This document shows, piece by piece, positions 9,842 through 19,065 of a stretch of DNA of 19,686 nt (its first letter is position 1; every line of letters begins with the position of its first letter). The stretch comes from Cudoniella acicularis (Eukaryota > Ascomycota > Leotiomycetes > Helotiales > Helotiaceae), in assembly GCA_013054445.1 (NCBI GenBank), contig JAAMPI010001107.1, positions 1-19,686 of the forward strand. Reading direction: 5' to 3'. The notes under the pieces are model-generated. The model saw only the letters and a program-made list of their open reading frames with translations, was not told the DNA's origin and made no database searches. Both the position numbers and the translations under genes were made by a program.

Positions 9842-12359
9842 TCAGTCGTATTTCGCATTCACAGTCCCCATCTCCTTGCCGTTGATCTCGAGTGAGAATT
9901 TCATGACAGCAGGCTTAATCGTGATGACCAAATCAAAATGGACATCGACATAAGTGACACCATCAACCCCGATCCTCTTTTTGAAGTGGCTACGGTCAAC
10001 ACTTCTCAGGTCTGCTGTCAAAACGCAATTGATTGTAGTGGAAGATGGGGAAGGATAGATAGGAGCAGTCTTGCACTCGCTCTGGATGAGCTCGCTTCTG
10101 AAAATCAGTCTACGGTCCAAGAACCCGTCCTCGAGGCTCCGAAAGAAGGGAAATTTGATTGTCTGCTCACGCAGAAGATCCTCGCCCCGATGAATGTACC
10201 ACGTCATCTGATATACTTTATCAGCAATGTTGGCGAACTATGTGTTGGGGCTTTTTACCCTTGCAACACGATACTTGCCAGTGGATTTATCAAAATGCTT
10301 CATTTGGCCTTTATCAGTTCGTTCCTCGAAAAGAGACGTTGCTTCGACACCGTAATGCCTCGTAGCTTGATTAGAAACAATCAATGCTTCCTGCGGAAGC
10401 TGGCTTAGAACGGCACCCCTAAACCTAGGTTAGCAAAAATGCACTTATTTTCTAAACAGAAGCGACGCTTACTTGGCAATTGCTCCCCATGCTCCATGAG
10501 GTTGGATGACTTGGATTTCTAGATGGTCCTTCTCGAGACAAGACTTGAGGTACTGGCTGGAACCAAAACCTCCAACGAGAAAAATGGCCTGGTTTCGTAA
10601 GTATTTTCGCAGCAATCTCAATCACACACCTACTTTGATTTGGTCGGCTTTAGGGTGACCATCCGCCACCCTCTTCATTGTCACCAAGTTGACTTGTTCA
10701 TCAACAAGCCTCTCGATATCCTGAATCAACGGATCGAAAATGGCCTTCACGTCACAGCTGCAAGGGAGTCATTGTGCTGCCGGTAAATGGGTCCAAAGAG
10801 ACATACCCTTTCATGTTCCAGCAATTGGCAATCAAATTTCTATCAGGATCATCATTGAGTCTCGCCATAGGAAAATTCACGTAATAATCTTCATACAGAT
10901 CGCCCCTGAATGCCGTCTTGACTGAGCGATCGAATTGTTGCACGGCAAGCGTGAAGCCCCGCGATTTGCGCAAGTGGAAAAATTGCTCTTCGCCAACAAG
11001 ATTCTTCACTGCTTCCTCAAATCGTTTGTTAAGCCCCAAGGAGCCAGCCATGCCACCTAGAGTATTATTAGAGATGATAAAAGGAGAACACAAGAAAGGA
11101 AAATCCTACCTTTTCCAGGCACGAGCTCTTTCAACTCCAGTCTTGGAAAAAGTTGGGTGATCTCGTAAGAAATCAGGTCAACGGTGCCGCCACCGGCATC
11201 GCAAATCACAAACGCATCTCCCACCTACGGAATTTATTGAATATGTTGTTGCTTTCGTGGGTGGAGATGATGTGAGGGATGACTTACTGCGAGAGCTTTA
11301 TCTTGCATCTTATGCAAAGTGTACATCGCGGCAGCCTCTGGCTCCTTGATCAAGGTGACGGGATGAATTCCTGCCAACTTTGCTGCCTATTGTATCGTTA
11401 GTAGATATTCTGATGACTCGTAGCATTCTGAAATCTCCAAAACAAATATGTTATTGAGAATAGGATAGGCATCGCTTCGACCGTTCCACGGTCCACATCT
11501 GGGAACCCCTAGGAGACACTTGAAAACAACTGAATAACCCGCCACTGAATGAGAATATGAAAGTAACAAGAGCAAACGAGATGAAAGAAAGTTTCTAGAA
11601 TTTTTTTTCTTAAATATAGTAACATCTGAAACTAGGAAAGCTTTTTTTTCTTTGAAGTGTCAGGGGTGGTTGTTTCGTGGATTGGCCAACTCCATGGCCG
11701 AAGGGACACCATCATATCATTTCTTGGAAGAAAAAGGCGTGCCCTGAAGGTAAGAGAACTTAAAATACTACCTTCAGCGTGATATCCTTGGCCTTGTCCG
11801 ACCACACAGCAGGAACCGTGAGAACAAACTGCTTCTGACACATGCGAATATACTCAACAGGAATTTTAGATTCGATTTTTTTTCATCGCATGTTCATAAA
11901 TTGCTCTAATGAAGTTTGCAGCAACTTCGATAGCTGGTTTCGCGAGCCTTCTCAGATCCGATCGAGCAGTGGATTCTGGGAGATACACCGGTCGCGGCTG
12001 GTCCGGATCGAGAAGAAGCTTAACACCTTGGACAACGTCGGTTTTGTGTTTTTGTCCGCCCCAAGTAAAGCCGCCAGGTTCATTTGCATCGTAGCAAATT
12101 AGGGTGGGAACCTTGGGTTGCTGGAAACCCTCTAAGCCTGTAACGGGTTAATAGATGGCACCCAAGTGATGTGATTCATACCTGGCCAGTCCATGATGCT
12201 GATAACATCTGGCTTGGGTCCATTTGCAAATGCGTAGGCAACCCCGCTGAACGTTGTTCCGAAATCCAGTGCTATAACCAGCTGATCTTCTGACTGGAAG
12301 GCGGTTGGAAGTCCGTCCAAGCCCGGAGATTCGGACCTCGTGCTATCGGTCGACATCAT
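9842..12359 (-). pseudogene. Hsp70-family (HSPA12-like) ATPase, frame broken by one base
   Basis: Minus-strand exons 12359-12182, 12137-11772, 11386-11288, 11224-11110, 11056-10807, 10757-10634, 10588-10473, 10418-10259 and 10207-9842. They carry the actin-like ATPase signature: phosphate-1 ALDFGTTFSGVAYAF (Asp32), phosphate-2 VICDAGGGTVDL (about 220) and adenosine motif IFLVGGFGSSQYL (about 380). PAVWSDKAKD and LIKEPEAAA also fit. Fungal proteins of this group are divergent, lack a usual Hsp70 substrate-binding domain, and have poorly known roles. The exons total 1774 nt, one more than a multiple of three. The break is an A-run of eight (plus-strand T at 11876-11883): with eight A the frame hits TAA after MKKNRI at about residue 148, and with seven it would continue KKIESKIPVEYI. 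It is either a recent mutation or a homopolymer sequencing error. Introns are 44-63 bp except one of 385 bp. Confidence 0.82.
11387..11771 (-). other. Unusually long (385-bp) intron in the Hsp70-like gene
   Basis: It lies between ...DITLK and AAKLAGI, which are contiguous in the family as I recall it, so no exon is hidden here. It starts GTAGTA and ends TACTAACGATACAATAG, a good branch site and acceptor. It contains two A-runs of eight and a GACCGT-TCC-ACGGTC hairpin (11479-11493). The donor lies in a 9-bp inverted repeat, 11744-11752 with 11769-11777. Confidence 0.6.
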
Positions 12360-13451
12360 GCAGAGATTGTGTTTGTTTTTCAAGAAGTATCTTTTGTTTC
12401 GAACTGAAGAATACAATGAGAGAATTGTTCGCGAAGTATGATTTAATCGTGCCACGAAATGCTCACTGTGAAGTCACTGCCTTTAAATGAGCCAGTCTAA
12501 ATTCCATGTCCGGTCCTGGAGCACGAGACCCAAAGCTACTCAGTTGGAAATTGCAAACGACAAAATCTCATCCCTTTCCTGCCCCATCCTCCACTCAACA
12601 AACATTAAAACTTCAGATAAATGAGGCGCTGCATTGGACTCAAATCTGCGGCAGCATACTTCATATGGCCAAGTGAAGATCCAAGCGGAACGGATCCTCA
12701 AAAGCCGGCTGTCTTCGGACGATCAAAACGTGTCGAATGACTCGAATTCACGGCGGCGTGCATAACGGAGTATCAAACGGCGTTGAAAATCGAAGTCTGG
12801 CTGCCCCCAAACTCTCAAATCCCAAGAGAATATTCATAACGAAGACATTGACAAGACGCACCTCTTGAATTATCACAAGCTGCAGACATCTCTTTTGGGG
12901 AGATAATGATTGCCCTTCCTCACTTGAATAGAAGCTGAAGGAAGCTTAAAATGAAGGAAGAGCAAAGCTGTGATTACTCTCCCAGTCTGAAATCATTTCG
13001 TGTGCGAGTGTCTCTGTTCAAGCCTGTGTACCCCTGTAGAAAATCAGAATGTGACAATCAAATGTGCTTGTCCCAATTGAGCATTTCCGTTTGCAAGTTA
13101 AAAAGCGCGAGTTTCCGAAATACACATCCTTTCCGTTTGTTCATGTCCATGACGGGAGTCCACAGTGGTGCCTAAGTCAGAAATCTCAAGCTATGCGAGC
13201 AAGTGCCAGTGAGCACATGAATCACTCGAGTTTTGTTTGTTCTGATATGAGGTTTCGTGCAAGATTGGCCTGATGTGGGAGGAAGGGAGCCTGCACAAAA
13301 GCGTATGATATCCCAATCCTGCATATATCAGATCAGCAATACTGGGCTCGTTTCATTCTGCAATCATATGGGGCGCTGATAAAGCAGCGTTTGAAACCGT
13401 TTGAGTTGATCAGATCTGCAAATATGGGCATGCATTTTCGCAAGCTGGAAT
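12360..13451. other. Divergent spacer between the Hsp70-like gene and copy B
   Basis: About 1.1 kb with no recognisable coding frame. It should hold the promoters of both divergent genes. I see no clear TATA box or repeat. Confidence 0.45.
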
Positions 13452-15125
13452 ATGCACAAAGCCTGCCCAGTTTCACCGTTAGCTCTAAGGACTCCCACCC
13501 AGGAAAGTCAAGCACAGAAGACTCACCACATGAAGACGTTACTGCCAAACGGGTCACCGAACTTCGCAATGAATGCGCATCTGACCCCGAACCTTCCCGC
13601 CTTGGGTCCTGCTGATCTTGAGGCCATTCACAGGCTGTTACGCGGAGATCTCATTGAATTGAACAACGCAATAGGCATCCGCATTTCTCGACTTGAAGAG
13701 AATCTGTCAAAGCAAACTCAAGCTTTCAACATGGGGAACCTGTTAAGCAAAAATTCTCGAACGGCCACACAAAATGAACTTGAAGTTGAGGCATACGTAA
13801 GTCCTCCATGGCAGTAAATTCCCGAAATGATAAGCTAATTGATGCAGAGAAATGGTCGTTATGTTCCTGGGCGTCTTCAACCAGGTACAATTGCGGACTT
13901 GCTTGACCAAGAAGTTGTACAACTCCGAGGAAAAACGGCGACTTTACTGGCAGAGAAAGATGAGCTTTTTGGCAAAATCAAAGAGTACCAACAACGCTGC
14001 GAACAGCTCGATATCCAAACCGAAAAGAATGAAAAGCATGTTCAAGATATGAAGAAAACTTTGGGAAATCTTAAGATGCAAATTGCAGAAAGCCAGAAGA
14101 AAACACACGAGATCGAGGGACAGAAGGCGACTGCTGAGAGAGAAAAGCAGGAAATGTCGGCGAAGCTTGAAGGAATGAAAAGACAGGTACAAAAGCTTCA
14201 GGAACAAAACAGCAATTTTCGAGGCCTGATAACCGGAAAAGCCAGCAACGCTGAACCGATTGCCGATAGCTCCTTGATCGCCACTTTTGACTGTCTCGGG
14301 TGTCAAATTCAACGAATCGCCTCGAGATTCTTTACACCGGAATCGCTTTTGCAGGCTCAATCCAAAAAGTCGGACCCTCGCCGGCAGAGTTATTTCTCGG
14401 TGTTTAAGAATTGCCAAAGCGAGTCGGCAATGAGACCCAGACTCAGGGGATTATTGTTTCAACTTCTTCACCAATACATATTATCACAAAGGCTGTTTGG
14501 GGTGGGCGGCTTGGGAGAAGAAGGAAAAGAGTTGAATGACGGACTGTCCCAATTGGAAAAGAAGTTGATGGAAGTAAAAAAAGGTAAAAATCGGATAACG
14601 CGAAATGAAGAGAACACCCCACTGAACCACGTTGCAGGTGACAAAGCTGAAGTTGTTGAATGGAGACTGGCAACTATTAGGTGTGCAAGTTGGCTGCCCG
14701 ATCCAGATCCCCGTCCTATTATTGTGGCACAAACCATACAATCAGTTTTGGAACCGTTATTACCACATGTTGACGGAGAAAATGTATGGAACGAGGAACT
14801 GAAGGCTAGCTATGTCCGACTCTGCAAGGATGCTTTCGACTTCACGATGGCGATCCGAAGATGTAAGGACAATTATCGTATTGAATTCCCCAAATGTGGA
14901 GAAACCTTGGATGACAGCATTGCAGAACCACAAGAGTTGGAAGGCTGTGAGAATGACACCAAGCAGCCGAGGGAAGGTGTGCAGAGGAACGGAGAGTATC
15001 GCATTTCATGCTGCATCAGTGGCGCTTTGGTCAAATATCCAGAGTTAAACAAAGAGAAGCGCTTGGTCTTGGAAAAAGCTCATGTGGTGGTGTATGAAGG
15101 CGAGAAGAAGCTCATTGGAAAATGA
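13452..15125 (+). CDS. Coiled-coil protein of unknown function, copy B (intact)
   Basis: Exons 13452-13796 and 13848-15125 (51-bp intron, GTAAGT...CAG) give 540 residues. A further 54-base stretch, 14584-14637 (GTAAAA...TTGCAG), is probably also an intron. It is a multiple of three without a stop, so removing it gives 522 residues, and it sits where copy A has an intron. The start is uncertain: the ATGs at 13530 (better context) and 13569 are in frame. Residues about 133-245 form a charged coiled coil (EKDELFGKIKEYQQR, AEREKQEMSAKLEG). The C-terminal region shares four blocks with copies A and C: QIQRIASRFF, LRGLLFQLL...LFGVGGL, EWRLATIRCASWL, and ISGALVKY with LEKAHVVVY. No signal peptide, membrane segment or catalytic motif is evident. 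Possibly a cytoplasmic or nuclear scaffold, but this is not supported beyond the coiled coil. Confidence 0.78.
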
Positions 15126-15650
15126 GCAGGGTGCTGCGGATCAAGGGAGATGAACGGAAGAATGTCTGAGGATTGATTATATTCACGCAAAAATGAATAA
15201 GAAATTTGAGTGATTCCACTGCTGACTTCAGCTGTAACTTGCGTTGCTAAGCCCCTTCGGCGAGTGTGACAATAAACATTGGTACGTGAAATTCCTTTGT
15301 GGTTATTTTTCGAGCTTTCATAAGCGGCACTTCCGGACGCATCCGTCACAACAAAAATCCCTCGATAAACCAACTTCGCAACATAATCTCTCGCAAAAAA
15401 GTCTTGCGACAAATAGGGCTTGGCTACCAAATTGTCTGAAATTTCGAAATTTCGAGCATCGCACGATCCAGCACTTGTTACTCAAGGCCCTCATCAAGTC
15501 AAGAAAACCATCTTTCGAGATCCGCGCTTGCGGATCAAAGCCAGCAGATTCAGGCATGATGTGGAAAATATGGAGCAAGATCCCGGACATACTATCTTGG
15601 GCTGTAGGTGTTAGATTCCCTCCGCACTCGAATTCGGGGCTAATTTATAG
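15126..15650. other. Spacer and possible lost 5' exon of copy C
   Basis: A frame open over 15420-15603 ends at a plausible donor (GTAGGT at 15604), followed by CTAATTTATAG| at 15650. It may be the 5' exon of copy C, since IKASRFRHDVENMEQ faintly resembles IRISRLEENLSKQ of copy B. The phases do not match, so the exon is not called. Confidence 0.3.
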
Positions 15651-17302
15651 TTCGTGCCTTCCTCCCAAGGCTCAGTCGAGGAACTGTCGACCTACTATGA
15701 CAGCGTAGCTATAATAGTGCAGGAAAGGGGTGAACTGCTTAAGGAAAGAGAACATGTCGAAGGACCTTTCTAGAAGCTCGAGAATCGATCCCGCGAAAGT
15801 CAAAATTCTATTCAACAGTTCGCACAGCAACCACAAAAGTACCAAGCTTAAGTTGCAAATCTGAAGAAGTACAACGCGGCCTTGGAAACGGGTTCAGGAG
15901 ATATAGTGGAGAATTTATGGCTCAAAGACCAGTTGCGAGCGTCCCCTGCCGAGAATGCAAATCTGAAAAAGAATATAGACGAAGTCAGCAAACAAAAGCA
16001 GATTTTAGAGAATAGTGGATCGGATACATCGGGGGAAAGAGAACTTAAAAACCAGTTGCGAGTATTCGAAGCGGAAAATGCAAGTCTGAAGAGGGACATT
16101 GTGGAAACAAATAAACGAATGCAGATGAAGGAAAAGGGCACAGGGATGGATTGGAAAATTCCCAACTGAAAGACCAATTACGGATGTCGAAATTGGAAAT
16201 TTCAAACCTAAAGAGGGAAAAAGGGGAGATGAGCAAACAAAAGCAAATTGCAGAAAAAGACAACCACGAAGTGCGAGACCAATTACTGAAGTTTAGAATC
16301 GAAAATTCAAATCTCAAGAGGGATAAAGAGGAAATCAGTAAACAAAAGCAGGATGCGGACAGCTTTGTGGAGAAGATATCGCAAAGACTACATGAAATAA
16401 AAGACCAATTACGAACGTCTCGAATTGAAACTTCAAATCTAAAGAGGGACATAGACCAAATCAGCAAACGGCAGCGAAATGTTCCTTTTGCGGAAAAGGG
16501 CGAAGAAAATACATTGAACAAGCAAAAAGAACTAGAAAATCAGATTCAGATCCTATGGAAGGTGAATGAAAACCTTACTGAACGAAACCAGCTTTTCCAG
16601 GGAATGATAGTCACAGAAATAACAGAGGACTAATCGCAAGTTGGTGATGACGCCATCACCCGTGCCTTTTGGAAAATTGAAGATGATATTCAAAGAGTTG
16701 CTCACAGATACTACTCCTTAGCCACAATCCAAATGAGCTATTCCAGAAAGTTATCTCAAAAACAACGGAGTAGTTTCTTAGTTTTCCAGAGTGGTATTAG
16801 CGAGTTAGGAATGAGATTTAGAATTAGGCAAATATTATTTCAACTACTCTACGACAAGGTCTTATCCCGGCCATTATTTGGTTTGCAAGGCTTCGAAGGC
16901 TGGAACAATCTTGAAGAGGGATTGAACGAATTTGAAAGACGATTGATGTTGCCGTTGCTATCACAGATTCATGGTCAAAACAACGTAAAAGCCGATGAGT
17001 TGAAGGGGAAATACGTTGAGCTTTGCAGGGAAGCTTTCCAGTTTAGGCTTGCTCTTCGGGGATATCTCAGTACTTATGGTTTCGGGTTTCCGGAACCTGA
17101 CACGTTGGTAGACACGTCGATGGTAATACCACAACATGTAGAAAAGAGGGGTAATGTGGCGAGAGAGTTGCCGGAAGAGGATTATTGCATTTCATACCGG
17201 ATCAGTGGTGCAATGGTCAAGTATATCCACCCTGCGGAGTCCGACCCAGCTGGTAAGATCAGGCGCTTGGTTTTGCAGAAAGTGAGGGTGGTAGTGTACT
17301 GA
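15651..17302 (+). pseudogene. Coiled-coil protein family, copy C (decayed)
   Basis: Tandem neighbour of copy B with the same order: a FVPSSQGSVEEL start (YVPGRLQPGTIADL in B), a long coiled coil, DDIQRVAHRYY, RQILFQLL...RPLFGLQGF, YVELCREAF, ISGAMVKY and LQKVRVVVY. Coding is broken by TAG at 15771-15773, TAA at 15849-15851, a one-base deletion at about 16151 and TAA at 16631-16633. All three stops fit CAG or CAA changed by C to T. Around each stop the protein pattern continues in the same frame, so these are damage rather than introns. Between FERRLM and LPLLSQ (about 16948) some 40-45 residues, including the EWR...RCA.WL block of A and B, are missing in frame. The segment 16733-17302 is still open for 189 codons. 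Confidence 0.75.
15924..16475 (+). repeat. Five tandem coiled-coil repeats (35-42 residues each)
   Basis: Units begin near 15924, 16047, 16169, 16274 and 16400, each starting with a DNA motif close to AAAGACCARTTRCG. In protein each reads DQLR...E.[AS]NLK[RK]..E.SKQKQ. Spacings are 123, 122, 105 and 126. Three are whole codons (41, 35 and 42 residues; 35 and 42 are five and six heptads). The 122 spacing contains the one-base deletion that shifts the frame. Confidence 0.8.
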
Positions 17303-17736
17303 TATGAATTGATAAACTAGCGAGTGATGGGAAGAACAAACGGAAATGAAGTGTATTTGTATTGTGATGCATTTGGCATGTCCTTTGGTGTTTGGAATTG
17401 TTCTGTGGTCGAATAGAACCGCTGAGCAATGCAGCAAACCCTTTTTATACTGGCATGAGAGAGGACAGAAGATCTGTCGTATTTTGGCGTTTCTAAGGCG
17501 TTTCTTCTACGGCCTTTCTTTGAGGATTATGGCACTGGTGGGTTTCTAATGTGAGACGGAAGGAAATGAAGTGAAGGTGCAGTCAGTTTATGAAAGCCTA
17601 GCGGTCCTGGTTTATGCCTCAGGCATATAGCACTTTACGCGTTCCACGCGCGTCTCCCTAGAAATCAAACCAGAAGACTTCAACAACGTGACAACACGTC
17701 AATTCCTCACAGCTAGGATCCTTCAAAGCCACCAAA
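17303..17736. other. Spacer before the RFC gene, with its promoter
   Basis: No coding frame is recognised. The last 100 bases contain the ACGCGT-type boxes listed separately and a pyrimidine/adenine-rich leader before the ATG at 17737. Confidence 0.5.
17637..17653 (+). promoter_or_regulatory. MCB-like (MluI cell-cycle) boxes upstream of RFC3
   Basis: A perfect ACGCGT (17637-17642) and a related ACGCGCGT (17646-17653) lie 84-100 bases before the ATG. ACGCGT is the binding site of MBF (Mbp1/Swi6), which drives G1/S expression of replication genes in yeasts; here it precedes a clamp-loader gene. Confidence 0.55.
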
Positions 17737-19065
17737 ATGTCGGACTACGAGGATGAAATGGACGTAGATGCGCCCCCTGCCAAGGATAGCATATTATTCA
17801 GCTCAGACAATACCAATTCAAAAGGCAAAAGAAGCGCTGCAAATCTCCCCGTCGAAGCCGAAGATAGTCTGCCATGGTATGCACCCCTCTTTTGTGTTGG
17901 CATTGCATTTGCTAATTATATCTAGGGTTGAGAAATACCGTCCAGACACCCTCGAAGACGTGTCTGGTCACCAAGATATTCTCGCGACAATTAACAAATT
18001 CGTGGACACAAATGTTGGTACATTTCGAAGCCCTGAAGACCCCAGACTGACAATACTCAAGAGGCTTCCTCATCTCCTGCTGTATGGCCCTCCTGGGACT
18101 GGAAAAACCTCAACCATTCTCGCTCTCGCACGACGTATTTATGGCTCCAAGAACATGCGGCAAATGGTCCTCGAACTCAATGCTTCCGATGATCGTGGTA
18201 TCGATGTGGTGCGCGAGCAGATCAAGACATTTGCGAGCACGAAACAAATATTCATGAGCCCTACCGCTAGTTCAAACAGATCGATCGCGGCATACAAACT
18301 TATTATACTCGATGAGGCAGACGCGATGACATCAACAGCACAAATGGCCTTAAGGCGAATTATGGAGAAATATACAGCGAATACTCGATTTTGCATAATT
18401 GCAAACTACACGCATAAACTCAGTCCTGCGTTGCTAAGTCGATGTACGAGATTTAGATTCAGTCCCTTGAAAGAGGGGGATATTCGGGTGTTGGTGGACA
18501 AAGTGATCACTGAGGAAAATGTGAAAATAAGTCCGGAAGCCACGGATTCATTGGTAAGACTGAGCAAGGGAGATATGAGAAGAGCCTTGAATGTGCTCCA
18601 GGCGTGCCACGCAAGCAGTAAGCGCGCACTTTAGATGGGTGCGAACCAAACTAACTCGACCTAGGCACACCTCTACACATAAAAGGGACGCCCAAACCCG
18701 CCGAGAAAGACATAGTACGAGACCTCATTACCGAAACCACAATCTATGAGTGCATCGCATCTCCACACCCTGAAGACATCACGAAGATCCTAAATACCCT
18801 CCTCAAAACAACAGACGTCACATCCTGCCTACAAACGATCAATACCCTCAAAACGACGCAAGGTCTCGCATTAGCAGATATTATCACGGCCCTGAGCGAA
18901 GAGTTGACAAAACTAGACGTACCGCCAGCTGTGATGATAACCTGGTTAGACGGATTAGCAGAAGTAGAATACAGGCTTAGTGGTGGCGGCGGCGAAGCCG
19001 TACAGACTGGAGCCGTTGTTGGTGTTGTTAGAAACGGTGCTGAGCTCATGGGAGGCGTAAAATAA
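17737..19065 (+). CDS. RFC3: Replication factor C subunit 3 (clamp loader)
   Basis: Small AAA+ subunit of the RFC clamp loader (yeast Rfc3, human RFC5), which loads PCNA on primed DNA in the nucleus. Exons 17737-17876, 17926-18013, 18062-18617 and 18665-19065 give 394 residues. Introns are 49, 48 and 47 bp. WVEKYRP, Walker A GPPGTGKTS (Lys91), Walker B IILDEADAM (Asp160-Glu161) and the SRC arginine-finger motif (202-204, LLSRCTRFRF) are all present, as is LNASDDRGIDVVREQIK. The second intron (18014-18061, GTTGGT...AAG) is in frame and stop-free. It is called an intron because it would otherwise insert 16 residues between FVDTN and RLPHLLLYG, which are contiguous in the family as I recall it. 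The acidic N-terminus and the collar region after 18665 fit. No damage seen. Confidence 0.95.

Noticed and set aside
10250..10258. In-frame TAG in the Hsp70-like gene after RVKSPNT
   Set aside because: It lies inside a 51-bp intron (10208-10258, GTAAAA...TATATCAG) that joins TGKYRVAR to MTWYIHRGE in frame.
12951..13273. Short plus-strand open frames upstream of copy B
   Set aside because: Overlapping in two frames, no coding character, no link to the copy B reading frame.
13944..14417. 157-codon minus-strand open frame opposite copy B
   Set aside because: A leucine/phenylalanine-rich shadow of the lysine/glutamate-rich coiled coil on the plus strand.
15244..15708. 154-codon open frame between copies B and C
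   Set aside because: Wrong frame relative to copy C coding sequence and no resemblance to anything; only a smaller part (15420-15603) might be a lost exon.
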